64,000 nucleotides of DNA from Nocardiopsis metallicus. GTDB taxonomy: Bacteria; Actinomycetota; Actinomycetes; Streptosporangiales; Streptosporangiaceae. Below, piece by piece: positions 8,876 to 17,259 of this stretch. The notes beneath the pieces were generated by a model. The model did not search any database. It worked only from the letters and a program-made list of their open reading frames with translations, and had not been told where the DNA came from. The stretch lies in assembly GCF_014201115.1 (NCBI RefSeq), contig NZ_JACHDO010000001.1:5518001-5582000 (forward strand), given 5' to 3'. The position numbers were made by a program, and so were the translations under genes. Positions within the stretch are counted from its first letter, which is position 1. Each line of letters begins with the position of its first letter.

Positions 8876-9400
8876 CTACAGGGCGCCGACGTTGACGTCG
8901 ACGCAGACGTAGAAGGCCATCGGGGTGTCCGCGACGTTCCAGCGGGCCAGCACGGTCTGCTCGCCGCTGTAGCCGGACAGGTCGACGTCGTGGGAGAAGT
9001 TCCACGGCGGCCGCGCACCGCCGTCGTCGAAGCTCTCGATCAGGTTGCCGTCGATGAAGTACTCCCACGTGGCGGTGGAGTGGGCGGCGGTGATGGTCCA
9101 GTCGAAGGTGGCGGTGGTGCCGACCGGGGTGACGTCCCAGCCGTAACCGTCGTCGTCCAGCTCGGAGAAGGCCGCGTTGCCTCCGGAACAGCTCATCAGG
9201 CCCTTGGGGCCCTCGACGCTCTGCGGCTCCCACTGGATCGGGCCGCATGCGACGACCCCCGCGGCGCACTGCGCCTGCCGACTGGCGGGGGTGTCGATGT
9301 AGCCGTGGGCGTTGGCGGTGCCCGCGGGCATCAGGGTGAAGGCCAGGGCCGTCGCGGCGCCGACGGCCGCGGTGGAGCGGAACTTACTGCTGATGCTCAT
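8876..9400 (-). CDS. Secreted AA10 lytic polysaccharide monooxygenase
   Basis: A small secreted copper enzyme that cleaves chitin or cellulose oxidatively. The signal peptide (about 1-31) ends in TANA, leaving His32 of HGYI as the mature N-terminus. That histidine and His107 (ITAAHSTATW) form the copper histidine brace. Further family marks are GPIQWEPQSVEGP, four or more Cys for disulfides and a C-terminal MAFYVCVDV strand with the axial Phe/Tyr position. There is no carbohydrate-binding module, so this is a single-domain form of 174 aa. AAGGG lies about 9 nt before the ATG. It is a single gene flanked by a long regulatory region. Confidence 0.93.
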   Translation of the reverse strand: MSISSKFRSTAAVGAATALAFTLMPAGTANAHGYIDTPASRQAQCAAGVVACGPIQWEPQSVEGPKGLMSCSGGNAAFSELDDDGYGWDVTPVGTTATFDWTITAAHSTATWEYFIDGNLIESFDDGGARPPWNFSHDVDLSGYSGEQTVLARWNVADTPMAFYVCVDVNVGAL

Positions 9401-10027
9401 GAGGAGAGCCCTTCTTCTGGGTCACGACCTCGGGGGCCGTAGCGGGGTGACCCGGACCGTTTCCGGCCCAGGGCGGGTGGGAGGCGCTCACGGCCGGTTA
9501 TTTCCGTGAGTCCCGGACTGGGTGCCCGGGAGCGTTCCCGTGGGTTTCGGGAAGGTCCGTCCACCCGGTGCCGAAGACGGTAAGGAGGCTGTAACGGGGC
9601 GTCAAGGCCCCTGTTGCCAGCGGGAAAGGTGGGGCTCCCGTACCGGTGGAAGAGCCCAGTGACCGGGCTTCGGGCACTGGTACTGGCGGGCCTGCTCGGG
9701 CTGGTGCGCTTCCGAACTGGTCCGATGACCGGCTCCGCTGGGCACCGGCCTACCCGGGAGAGGACTAGACCAATTGGTCGGCCCTTCGCGCGTCCCGCCA
9801 GACCTCACCTGGAGGTAAGAGTTTCCTTCCCCTCGCGGATCGCGGGGTTCTGCCGGGAACCTGGCGAAGGCCGGCGACGCGTCAACGGCGGGGCGTCGAG
9901 GGGGCGGCTGCCCGGAGGGGTGGAAAACCCGTGGACGGAACCGGCTGGAAGGTGACAGAACGAAGCGGAGAGCCACGGCCGCGGGGCCGGAGAGCCGCGA
10001 CCGGAGATTCGAGTGCGGAGAGCGCTG
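9401..10027. promoter_or_regulatory. Long divergent intergenic region upstream of the LPMO
   Basis: About 630 bp with no credible gene separates the LPMO from the divergent DUF4037 gene. It must hold both promoters. A perfect 12-bp palindrome, GACCAATTGGTC, lies at 9768-9779 and is the best operator candidate. I found no clear cellulose-type (CebR) operator. Confidence 0.4.
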
Positions 10028-11116
10028 ATGCCCGACGAACGCCCCCCGTTCCTGCCCGGTGTGGAGCTGTCCCGCGTCCTCTACGAAGAGTGCGTCGCCC
10101 CGCTGCTGGCCGGGACACCGCACGCGGCGGCACGGGTGGGTGCGGGTTCGGAGGTACTCGGGTTGGACACCGAGCGCTCCACCGACCACGACTGGGGACC
10201 GCGGCTCCAGCTGTTCCTTCCCGAGGGTTTCGAGCCCGAGGCCCTCGAACGGCTTCGCGGGAGAATCGCCGCGGCCCTGCCCCGGCGGCTGCGCGGTTGG
10301 CCCACCCGGTACACGCCCGCCCCCGGCGACCCCGGGGTCTGGCGGCTCACCGACGCGCCGGAGGGGCGCCACCTCGTGGAGGTCGTCCACTTCGGGGACT
10401 GGTTCGTCGAGTGGCTGGGGTTCGACCCGCGCGCCGGGGTGACCACCGCCGACTGGCTGGCCACACCGACCCAACGGCTGGCCGGGTTTGTCGGCGGGGC
10501 GGTGTTCAGCGACGGCACCGGAGAACTCATCGGCGCGCGCGAGGCCCTGGCCTGGTATCCGAGCGACGTCTGGCGGTACGTACTGGCCTGCCAGTGGCAG
10601 CGGATCGCCCAGGAGGAGGCTTTCGCGGGCCGCTGCACGGAGGTCGGCGACGACCTGGGAGAGCGGGTGGTCACCGCCCGGCTGGTCCGCGACCTGATGC
10701 GGCTGTGCCTGCTGCTGGCCCGCCACTACCCGCCCTACTCCAAGTGGCTGGGGTCGGCCTTCGCCCGACTGCCAGAGGCGGCCGGGGTGGCCCCGGTGCT
10801 GCGCCGGGCTCTCGTGTCGTCCGACCCCCAGCGGGAGCTAGCCGAGGCCTACCGTCTCGTCGCGCAGTGGCAGAACCGGACCGGGCTGGCCGAAGCCCTC
10901 ACCCCCGAACCACGGCCCTTCCACTCGCGTCCCTACCCGGTGCTGGACGCAGGACGGTTCACCGAGGCGCTCCTGGCGAGGGTCGAGGACCCCGAACTCG
11001 TCGGCAGGCCGCCGGTGGGAGCCGTCGACCAGTACCTGGACGGCACCGACGCGCTGGAGAACGTCACCCTGGCCCGGAAGGTGTCCTCGGCGGTGGACCG
11101 ACTGCGGCCCGGATAG
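10028..11116 (+). CDS. DUF4037 protein (nucleotidyltransferase-like fold)
   Basis: A 362-aa cytosolic protein of the DUF4037 family. The N-terminus shows the family mark FLPGVELSRVLYEE, then GSEVLGLDTERSTDHDWGPR, which looks like the GS-x-D-x-D active site of nucleotidyltransferases. A C-terminal helical half has RHYPPYSKWLG. The function of this family is not known; a nucleotidyl-transfer role is inferred from the fold only. The ATG at 10028 has GGAG 7 nt upstream; a GTG at 10013 would add five residues. It is followed after 88 bp by a DUF2236 gene on the same strand. Confidence 0.8.
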   Translation: MPDERPPFLPGVELSRVLYEECVAPLLAGTPHAAARVGAGSEVLGLDTERSTDHDWGPRLQLFLPEGFEPEALERLRGRIAAALPRRLRGWPTRYTPAPGDPGVWRLTDAPEGRHLVEVVHFGDWFVEWLGFDPRAGVTTADWLATPTQRLAGFVGGAVFSDGTGELIGAREALAWYPSDVWRYVLACQWQRIAQEEAFAGRCTEVGDDLGERVVTARLVRDLMRLCLLLARHYPPYSKWLGSAFARLPEAAGVAPVLRRALVSSDPQRELAEAYRLVAQWQNRTGLAEALTPEPRPFHSRPYPVLDAGRFTEALLARVEDPELVGRPPVGAVDQYLDGTDALENVTLARKVSSAVDRLRPG

Positions 11117-11204
11117 GGGCCGGGAAGAGAACAGGAGGAAACACCGCAAACCCGGGTGGGCGCGTCACGGGCGGCGGCCACGGGCGCTGTCATACGATCC
11201 AGAC

Positions 11205-12008
11205 ATGGCCCGATCGTCCGACCAATCCGTCCTGCGACGGCTCAACTCCGAGGCCAGCCTCCTCGCCGGGGCCGGTTACGCGGTCCTGCTCCAGATCGCC
11301 CACCCCAGCGTCGCCCGGGGCGTGGCTGAACACAGCGACTTCGCCGCCCGCCCCCTGGACCGCCTACGCGGCACGCTGTACTTCATCTACGCGACCGCCC
11401 AGGGCACCCCGGAGGAACGCGATCGCGTGCACGCGATCGTGCGCGCCATGCACCGCAAGGTGCGCGGACCCGGTTACGACGCCCTCGACCCCGAGCTCCT
11501 GCTGTGGGTGGCCGCGACCCTGTACCGGTCGGCGGTGCGCCTGTACGAGCTGACCGTCACCGAACTGACCGAACAGGAGCATACCGAGTTCCTGGGCGAG
11601 GCCGCGGTGTACGCCACGGCTCTCGGCCTACCCCCGGAAAAGTGGCCGCGAAACCCGGAGGAGTTCGCGGACTACTGGGAGCGCGCCTACGCGCGTCTGG
11701 AGGTCGGAGACGAGGCTAGGCGCCTGGCCCGGGGCCTCTTCCGCCCGAAGAACCGACTGCTGTGGCCGCTGACCCTGACCCAGCGCTTCCTCACCGGAGG
11801 GCTGCTGGATCCGGAGCTGCGGGAGGCGTTCGGAATCCCTTGGTCGGAAGCGCACCAGCGCCGGTTCGATCGGCTGATGCGAATCACCCGGGCCGTCTAT
11901 CCGCGCCTGCCGAAGGGGGTTCGGGGGCTTCCCACCGCGATGTACATGCGCTCGCTGCGCAAGAACGGCGGCTGGAAGCCGAGCAGAGCGACGAAGGTCA
12001 CCGGCTGA
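11205..12008 (+). CDS. DUF2236 oxygenase-like protein (MpaB/Lcp superfamily)
   Basis: A 267-aa protein of the DUF2236 superfamily, which includes rubber oxygenase Lcp and the fungal oxygenase MpaB. These are helical, haem-b-binding oxygenases. The conserved N-terminal block is seen here as LLAGAGYAVLLQIAHPSVARGVAEHSDF, with the His of IAHP as a likely haem-contact region, and the RLRGTLYFIYATAQGT segment. The length suits the shorter bacterial members. No signal peptide is visible, so it acts in the cytosol. The substrate is unknown. It converges on the AfsR-like regulator with a 37-bp gap. Confidence 0.82.
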   Translation: MARSSDQSVLRRLNSEASLLAGAGYAVLLQIAHPSVARGVAEHSDFAARPLDRLRGTLYFIYATAQGTPEERDRVHAIVRAMHRKVRGPGYDALDPELLLWVAATLYRSAVRLYELTVTELTEQEHTEFLGEAAVYATALGLPPEKWPRNPEEFADYWERAYARLEVGDEARRLARGLFRPKNRLLWPLTLTQRFLTGGLLDPELREAFGIPWSEAHQRRFDRLMRITRAVYPRLPKGVRGLPTAMYMRSLRKNGGWKPSRATKVTG

Positions 12009-12045
12009 ACCGGGCCGTGGAACCGGGCCGCGGGGGATCGAGGGC

Positions 12046-15036
12046 CTAGAGGTTCTTCAGCGCTTCCCGCGCCTGGTCCGCCTCGGGTAGTCCGAGCTCA
12101 TCGAAGATCCGAAGTGCGTCGTTAAGCAGATCCCGGACCCGGTCAGCGGTAACGATCGGTTCCGGAAGCTTCCCCAGCGCGAGCGATGCCCGGGCGACCA
12201 TGTACCGCTCCTCCCGCTCGGTCGCGGTCACCAGGGCCTTCTCCAGAGTCTCGAGGGCCTCTTCATAGCGAGAGGCAGCGGAGTAAGTGATCCCCAGGTC
12301 CGTCAAGATTTCGGCGTCACCACTTCGATTACCGCTCTTGCCAGCAAGGTCCAAGGCCGTCTGGTGTTCCGTGATGGCTTCGGAGAACCTCCCACCCGCC
12401 CGGTAAGCGACTCCGAGGGAGTTTTGGGCGTAGATCTCCTTCATGCTCTTGCCCTTAGCCATCTCGACAGCTTTATGCAAATCCTTGTATGCGCCTTCGA
12501 AATCACCTAGAGCCGTCCTCGCTTCACCAGAGACCCGCATAGCTTGGATCCGACTGGCATCAAGCCGATCGTCCGGCTCCATGGCCAATAGCAGCTCGCT
12601 CATCTCGAGGGCCTCGCGGGGCTTTCCTTGAGTCAGATAAAGGACGGACAGGTTTCCCCGCTGCATCGCCTCAAGCTGTTTGTCTCCCTGGGATACCGCA
12701 TAGTCCAGGACGCCTTCGATGCACTCAACGCACTCTCGGAATCGGCCCATGCGTTCGTAGACGATTCCCAGGTTGGCCAGAGCTCGGATCATCCCGCTCT
12801 CATCGCCCAGATCAGTGAGAAGATCCTTTGCTTCGACCAGCAGGGAGAGTGCGCTTTCGAACCTTCCCGAAAGGCATTGGGCGATACCCATACCAATCAG
12901 CGTGACCGCGCGCCCACGTTGGCTTCCCTGCTTCTCACTGGCGCGCAGCGCCTTCTCCTGCGAGGTCAGCAGGAGACCCATCTTTCCGCTTTGCGCATAG
13001 AATCGCCACACCGCGTCTGCCATGCGCCAGACCTCTTCCTCGCTATCTCCCGCGCTGAAGAAGTCGATGACATCGGCAACGTTGTCCTGATGGATGTCAA
13101 ACCAGGCTTCGGCCTCGGATCGATCAAGCAACTCGGTCGTGTAACGCGATCCACTGATGTGATCGGAATTCCCGTGCGCACGTGGACCCAACAGGTCAGC
13201 GGCACGTTGGGCGACCACCATGTAGTGGTTGGCCAGTCTCCACCTGGCCTCATCAGACTCTCCCGGATCCAGGTCCTTCCATCCACGGTAGCGAGAGAAG
13301 TCACCTATCAGGTCATGGAGGCGGTAGACGTCACCCTCTGGTTCCTCCAGAAGGCAGACTCCGACAAGTCCCTGGAGAAGATCGTCCGCTTCTTCGGGTT
13401 CCACGTCCAGAAGCGCCGAAGCACCGTGCAGATCAACCGTGTTCCCGATCATGTCACCTAGGAGCAGAAAAGCACGCCGCTGGTCCTGGTTGAGGCTCTG
13501 GTAGGAGAGGTCGATCGCGGCCTCGACGTTCTGCCCGTCCACCTGGAGCTCACGAAAACGCCTGCTCTGCTCACTCAGCCGGCGTTCGACGTGGCCAAAG
13601 GACCACTTCGGCCGGCTGAGCATTCTCCCAGCCACTACACGAAGAGCCAGAGGGAGCCCGCCGCAGATCCGGACCACCCGGAGGGCGCGCTCCCGCTCCC
13701 GAACGACTCTCTCCTCACCCAACACCTTGGCCAGCAGCTCGAGCGCGGACTCCTCAGCCAACATGCTCAGGGAAATGTAGTCAGTACCACTGAGGCCAGC
13801 GAGATCGTTCCGAGTCGTGATGAGGGTGAGTGTGCCCTCCGCTGACGGCAGGATGGGGTTCACCTGCGCGTAGCTGACAGCGTTGTCCAGAACCACGAGC
13901 AGGCGCTTGCCCCGAAGAGTCGCCCGCCACAGCGCCGAACGCTCGTCCACCGAGTCGGGAAGATTGTCGGAGGACACTCCCACCGCACGCAACAGTGCCC
14001 CGAGGGCAGCCCTTTCATCAAGAGGCTTCTTCTCAGCTGTGTAACCGTAGAGGTCGATGAAGAGCTGACCATCTGGGAAGTGGGAGACCAGTTCGTGTCC
14101 CGCGCGCACAGCGAGCGTGGTCTTGCCGGAACCACCGCTGCCTGAGATGACACAGACCTTGGCCCGTTCATCCTTCGAGGTACCGACGCCGACGAGGTGT
14201 TCCAGGGTCTCCCGACGCCCAGCGAAGTCCGGGATGTCACGCGGAAGATCGTTACGGACAACGAATACGTCCTTCCGGTCAGGGAAGGGGGCGTTCATGC
14301 CCTTGGGCGGCGTCAGCTCCGAGGTGTCCGCTCTGAGGATCTGCGTGTGCAACGCCGTGAGGTCCGGGTCGGGGTCTACCCCGAGTTCCTCCGCCAGCCG
14401 GGAACGAATCTCCTCGTAGGCGGAAAGCGCAGCGGCGCGTTCCCCGACATGCCAGAGCGCTGTGATGAAGAGGTGGTGCAACCGCTCCCGGAGCGGTTCC
14501 TCACGAGCGATCGGTGTCAGGTAGGAGACCACCTCCGCCGCCCGGCCGAGGGAGAGCGCGCAGGCGGCCCACTCAGCCACAGCGGACCAGCGCTCCTCCA
14601 GCAGCGGGGACACCACCGAGTAGTAGAGGTGCTCAGAACCGACTCCGGAGAACGGAACCCCGCGCCAGCACTCAAGCGCCTCGGAGAGCCGGGAAAAGGC
14701 GATCTCCGGGTCCTTGGGATCCGCCTCTTCACGCAGTCTGCGAAATCGATGTAGGTCAACGCGCTCGGGGGTGACATCAGCCAGATACCCGCCGGAGGTG
14801 GTGCTGATCATTCCAGGGAACGCTCTGCGCAGGTGGGAGATCTGCACCTGAATAACCGACCGGGCGGTTCGCGGCGGGTCATCGCTCCACAGGTAGCCGA
14901 TCAGCTGGTCGAAGGTGACCTCTCGCCCGGCGTGCACCAGGAGCACGCCCAGCACACAACGTTGGCGTGGTCCACCGACCGGGAGGGGCCGTCCTTCGGA
15001 CCACGCGGCAATGGGGCCAAGCACGCCGAAATCCAC
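12046..15036 (-). CDS. AfsR-type SARP regulator (winged helix, BTAD, NB-ARC, TPR)
   Basis: A 996-aa large SARP. The N-terminus (VDFGVLGPIAAW, PRQRCVLGVLL) is an OmpR-like winged-helix DNA-binding domain of about 90 residues, followed by the BTAD domain to about 245. An NB-ARC ATPase follows with P-loop GSGGSGKTT, then a C-terminal array of TPR repeats (about 640-960). The layout equals AfsR, which integrates kinase signals and switches on secondary metabolism through a small downstream protein. Codon use is less G/C-biased than in neighbours, hinting at acquisition. The frame opens with TTG at 15054, but the GTG at 15036 starts the family-like sequence with AGGG upstream. A 50-codon gene lies just upstream on the same strand. 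No biosynthetic cluster is visible nearby. Confidence 0.9.
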   Translation of the reverse strand: MDFGVLGPIAAWSEGRPLPVGGPRQRCVLGVLLVHAGREVTFDQLIGYLWSDDPPRTARSVIQVQISHLRRAFPGMISTTSGGYLADVTPERVDLHRFRRLREEADPKDPEIAFSRLSEALECWRGVPFSGVGSEHLYYSVVSPLLEERWSAVAEWAACALSLGRAAEVVSYLTPIAREEPLRERLHHLFITALWHVGERAAALSAYEEIRSRLAEELGVDPDPDLTALHTQILRADTSELTPPKGMNAPFPDRKDVFVVRNDLPRDIPDFAGRRETLEHLVGVGTSKDERAKVCVISGSGGSGKTTLAVRAGHELVSHFPDGQLFIDLYGYTAEKKPLDERAALGALLRAVGVSSDNLPDSVDERSALWRATLRGKRLLVVLDNAVSYAQVNPILPSAEGTLTLITTRNDLAGLSGTDYISLSMLAEESALELLAKVLGEERVVRERERALRVVRICGGLPLALRVVAGRMLSRPKWSFGHVERRLSEQSRRFRELQVDGQNVEAAIDLSYQSLNQDQRRAFLLLGDMIGNTVDLHGASALLDVEPEEADDLLQGLVGVCLLEEPEGDVYRLHDLIGDFSRYRGWKDLDPGESDEARWRLANHYMVVAQRAADLLGPRAHGNSDHISGSRYTTELLDRSEAEAWFDIHQDNVADVIDFFSAGDSEEEVWRMADAVWRFYAQSGKMGLLLTSQEKALRASEKQGSQRGRAVTLIGMGIAQCLSGRFESALSLLVEAKDLLTDLGDESGMIRALANLGIVYERMGRFRECVECIEGVLDYAVSQGDKQLEAMQRGNLSVLYLTQGKPREALEMSELLLAMEPDDRLDASRIQAMRVSGEARTALGDFEGAYKDLHKAVEMAKGKSMKEIYAQNSLGVAYRAGGRFSEAITEHQTALDLAGKSGNRSGDAEILTDLGITYSAASRYEEALETLEKALVTATEREERYMVARASLALGKLPEPIVTADRVRDLLNDALRIFDELGLPEADQAREALKNL

Positions 15037-15083
15037 AAGGAGCAACCCTAGCAAGGCCCACCCCTGTAAATGGGAATACCGAA

Positions 15084-15138
15084 GGGGCCGACAGCGCCGA
15101 GTGCCCCCCTCTAAATCGGCACTCGGAGCTTCGGCCCC
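15084..15138 (-). terminator. Hairpin between the 50-codon gene and the AfsR-like gene
   Basis: Two nested arms, GGGGCCGA/TCGGCCCC outside (15084-15091, 15131-15138) and CCGAGTGCC/GGCACTCGG inside (15097-15105, 15118-15126), lie 13 nt after the small gene's stop. It could be a terminator or attenuator that lets only part of the transcript reach the regulator gene. Confidence 0.6.
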
Positions 15139-15151
15139 GAGATGAGAAGTC

Positions 15152-15304
15152 CTACTTCTCTTCCTTCTCTTCCGGCTTGTCGTCCTGCTCAGCCGGGACG
15201 CTCTCCTTGGGGGCCGGCTCCTGGTAGGGGTCCAGCTTCGCCACCGGCGCCACGTCGGCGACGATCGCCTCGAACTGCTCGTCCACGGTCAGCATCTTCG
15301 GCAC
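15152..15304 (-). CDS. Unrecognised 50-aa acidic small protein
   Basis: A short gene supported by a perfect AAAGGAG ribosome site 6 nt before a GTG start. The product begins MPKMLTVDEQFEAIVADV, a likely helix, continues with PVAKLDPYQEP and ends in a charged tail, DDKPEEKEEK. It has no Cys, and just one Ser and one Thr, so it does not look like a lanthipeptide or other Cys/Ser/Thr-based RiPP precursor. I recognise no family. It lies directly upstream of, and on the same strand as, the AfsR-like regulator, separated by a hairpin. By analogy with afsR-afsS, it may be a small effector or target of the regulator; that is speculation from position. The frame is open upstream to 15424, but that part is unusually Arg/Met-rich and lacks a ribosome site. 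Confidence 0.65.
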   Translation of the reverse strand: MPKMLTVDEQFEAIVADVAPVAKLDPYQEPAPKESVPAEQDDKPEEKEEK

Positions 15305-15864
15305 TCGAACTCCTTTACGCACAGCACTCGTGTAGAGCCGCAATGTAGCCCTACGTCGTCTACGAAGCATCATGGGGGACTCACCGCCTTCCGGCGGAAC
15401 GGCCATCCGCGGTGCTTCCGCCATGAGTACACCACGGATGGCATGTGTCCGACAGGCACCGAACCCTGCTGGGAGCCGCGAGCCGTCCTCACGCAGCTAC
15501 CGATCCGGCGAACGTGCTTCACACTAGAGAGATCTTCTTGTGCCGCGCTTTCAACCGGCTTTCAACGGAAGCGGAAAACCCAAGGTCACACGGTAGCTAC
15601 CCGTTGTTCGCTTTTTGAGCCCTGGGAGCTTTCCCACGAGTCGACCAACACTTCGAGTAGTCAGTCGAGCACACTTCTTCGGGTTTTCGCCCCTCGGAGA
15701 AGAAACCCCGGAAGGGGAAGTCGCGAGTTTTCGAGAATCGGTGAATCCACGGCGGCACAGTTGCCCCACCTACCCCTCTGGGCCAGAACGAACCCTCAGG
15801 CCGCCGTCGCCTCGAAGACATGGCCGCCGGATGCCAGGAGGGCGCGTTGGCCGCCAAGGACCTC
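15305..15864. promoter_or_regulatory. A/T-richer leader region with 11-bp-spaced direct repeats
   Basis: About 560 bp without a credible gene, with more A/T than the surroundings. It holds the direct repeat TTTCAAC at 15549-15555 and 15560-15566, spaced 11 bp start to start, the spacing used by SARP regulators. On the minus strand this reads GTTGAAA twice, followed 22 nt later by TAGTGT, a possible -10 box. The right edge is one copy of the IS target duplication. Confidence 0.4.
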
Positions 15865-15939
15865 CCCTGGACCCCAGGGCTCCGGCAAAGTCGGGTTGTA
15901 GGGATGTGACCTGCGTCTTCGTAGGGCGAACAAGCAGAA

Positions 15940-16006
15940 GCGGGCGTGTCCGACCCGGTTGGATGGAAGTTCTTCACGCTTTCGCCCAACCGAGGAACAC
16001 GCCCGC
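15940..16006 (+). promoter_or_regulatory. Inverted repeat over the transposase leader
   Basis: GCGGGCGTGT (15940-15949) pairs with ACACGCCCGC (15997-16006) and CGGTTGG (15956-15962) with CCAACCG (15986-15992). The fold ends two bases before the ATG at 16009. Such structures in insertion sequences hide the ribosome site on read-through transcripts and keep transposase low. Confidence 0.6.
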
Positions 16007-16008
16007 GA

Positions 16009-17142
16009 ATGTCATCGTCTCACCCCGGCGAGCTCATCGTCGAGCCCGTCTCCCGCCAGGATCACCTGATCCAGGTCCTTCAAGGTGTGCCCGACCCACG
16101 CAAACCCCGCGGACGACGCCACACCCTGGCCGCGCTGATCGCCGTGGCCGTCTGCGCGACCCTGGCCGGAGCCAAAGGGTTCACCGCGATCGGCCAGTGG
16201 GCCGCCGAGACCACCACCCACACCCTCACCGCCCTGGGCATGCTCCGGGGAGCCGCCGACGAGGCGACCTTTCGCCGCACCTTCGCCCGCTTGGACGCCG
16301 ACCTGCTCGATCAGGTGCTGGGCGCTTGGGCCGCCACCCGCCTGATGGTGGTCAACGGGCTGCGGGTCATCTCCTTGGACGGCAAGACCCTGCGCGGTGC
16401 CCGTACCGGAACCGAACGGGCACCGCACCTGGTCGCCGCCTTGTGCGGCACCACCACCCTGGGCCAGGTCGCGGTGGACGCCAAAAGCAACGAGATTCCC
16501 GCCGTGCGGGACCTGCTCGGCCTCCTGGACATCGACGGAGCGGTCGTCACCCTTGACGCGATGCACACCCAGACCGACACCGCTACCACCATCCGGACCG
16601 GGGGCGCCCACTACGTCTTCACAGTCAAGGCCAACAACAAAAACCTGTACGCCCAGCTCAAGAAGGTGCCGTGGAAGCACGTGCCCGTACACACCACACG
16701 CGATACCGGGCACGGGCGCAAAGAGACCCGCACCATCAAGACCGCCCAGGTCCCGGCATGGGTCACCTTCGAAGGCGCCGCTCAGATCGCCCAGCTACGC
16801 CGCACCACCTGGCGCAAGAAGTCCAAGGGCTCACCCAAACGCAAGAGCGTGGAGGTCGTCTACCTGATCACCTCGGCCGACCACCGCGTTGCTCCTGCGT
16901 TGGTGCTGTCCGGGTGGGTGCGCCAGCACTGGGGGATCGAGAACAAGCTCCATCACGTGCGGGATGTGACCTACGACGAGGACCGCTCCCAAGTGCGCAC
17001 GGGCAGCGCTCCCCAGGTCATGGCGACCCTGCGCAACACCGCGATCGGACTGCTGCGAGCAGCCGGGTTCGACAACATCGCCCAGGCCAACCGTCACATG
17101 ATCCGCGACGAGGCTCGCCCACTCAGACTCCTACAGACCTGA
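16009..17142 (+). CDS. ISAs1-family DDE transposase
   Basis: A 377-aa DDE transposase from the ATG at 16009; an in-frame GTG at 15946 would give 398 aa but lies inside the leader hairpin. The N-terminal domain has [19 protein letters not shown], typical of the family. Catalytic blocks are [10 protein letters not shown] with the first Asp, VTLDAMHTQ with the second Asp, and the [21 protein letters not shown] region with the catalytic Glu. No frameshift or stop interrupts it. It catalyses excision and insertion of its own element. Confidence 0.95.
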   Translation: MSSSHPGELIVEPVSRQDHLIQVLQGVPDPRKPRGRRHTLAALIAVAVCATLAGAKGFTAIGQWAAETTTHTLTALGMLRGAADEATFRRTFARLDADLLDQVLGAWAATRLMVVNGLRVISLDGKTLRGARTGTERAPHLVAALCGTTTLGQVAVDAKSNEIPAVRDLLGLLDIDGAVVTLDAMHTQTDTATTIRTGGAHYVFTVKANNKNLYAQLKKVPWKHVPVHTTRDTGHGRKETRTIKTAQVPAWVTFEGAAQIAQLRRTTWRKKSKGSPKRKSVEVVYLITSADHRVAPALVLSGWVRQHWGIENKLHHVRDVTYDEDRSQVRTGSAPQVMATLRNTAIGLLRAAGFDNIAQANRHMIRDEARPLRLLQT

Positions 17143-17259
17143 CTTTGCCGGAGCCCTGCCCTGGACCCGCCCTGATCTCACTGTCCTCTTTCGGCCACCT
17201 TCGGCGATACGGGGTGATTCCAGGGGTATCGACCCGCTTCACCTCTAGACTCTCCCCTC

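Larger units (their letters stand above)
15875..17158 (+). mobile_element. Complete ISAs1-family insertion sequence
   Basis: A 1284-bp insertion sequence. The terminal inverted repeats share 18 perfect bases, CAGGGCTCCGGCAAAGTC, and weaker similarity for some 10 bp more. It contains one full transposase gene and is flanked by a 10-bp target duplication, so it is intact and probably recent. It sits in the intergenic region between the 50-codon gene and a membrane-protein operon, where it may have altered or supplied promoters; the transposase reads toward the operon that starts 102 bp after the right end. Confidence 0.95.
15865..17168. repeat. Target site duplication flanking the insertion sequence
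   Basis: CCCTGGACCC occurs at 15865-15874 and again at 17159-17168, immediately outside both inverted repeats. A perfect 10-bp duplication shows that the element inserted here by transposition and that both ends are intact. Confidence 0.93.

Noticed and set aside
9614-9955. Small frames in the LPMO upstream region
   Set aside because: No ribosome sites, poor codon use and no recognisable domain.
15152-15304. The small gene as a RiPP precursor
   Set aside because: No Cys, just one Ser and one Thr, and no modifying enzyme or transporter next to it.
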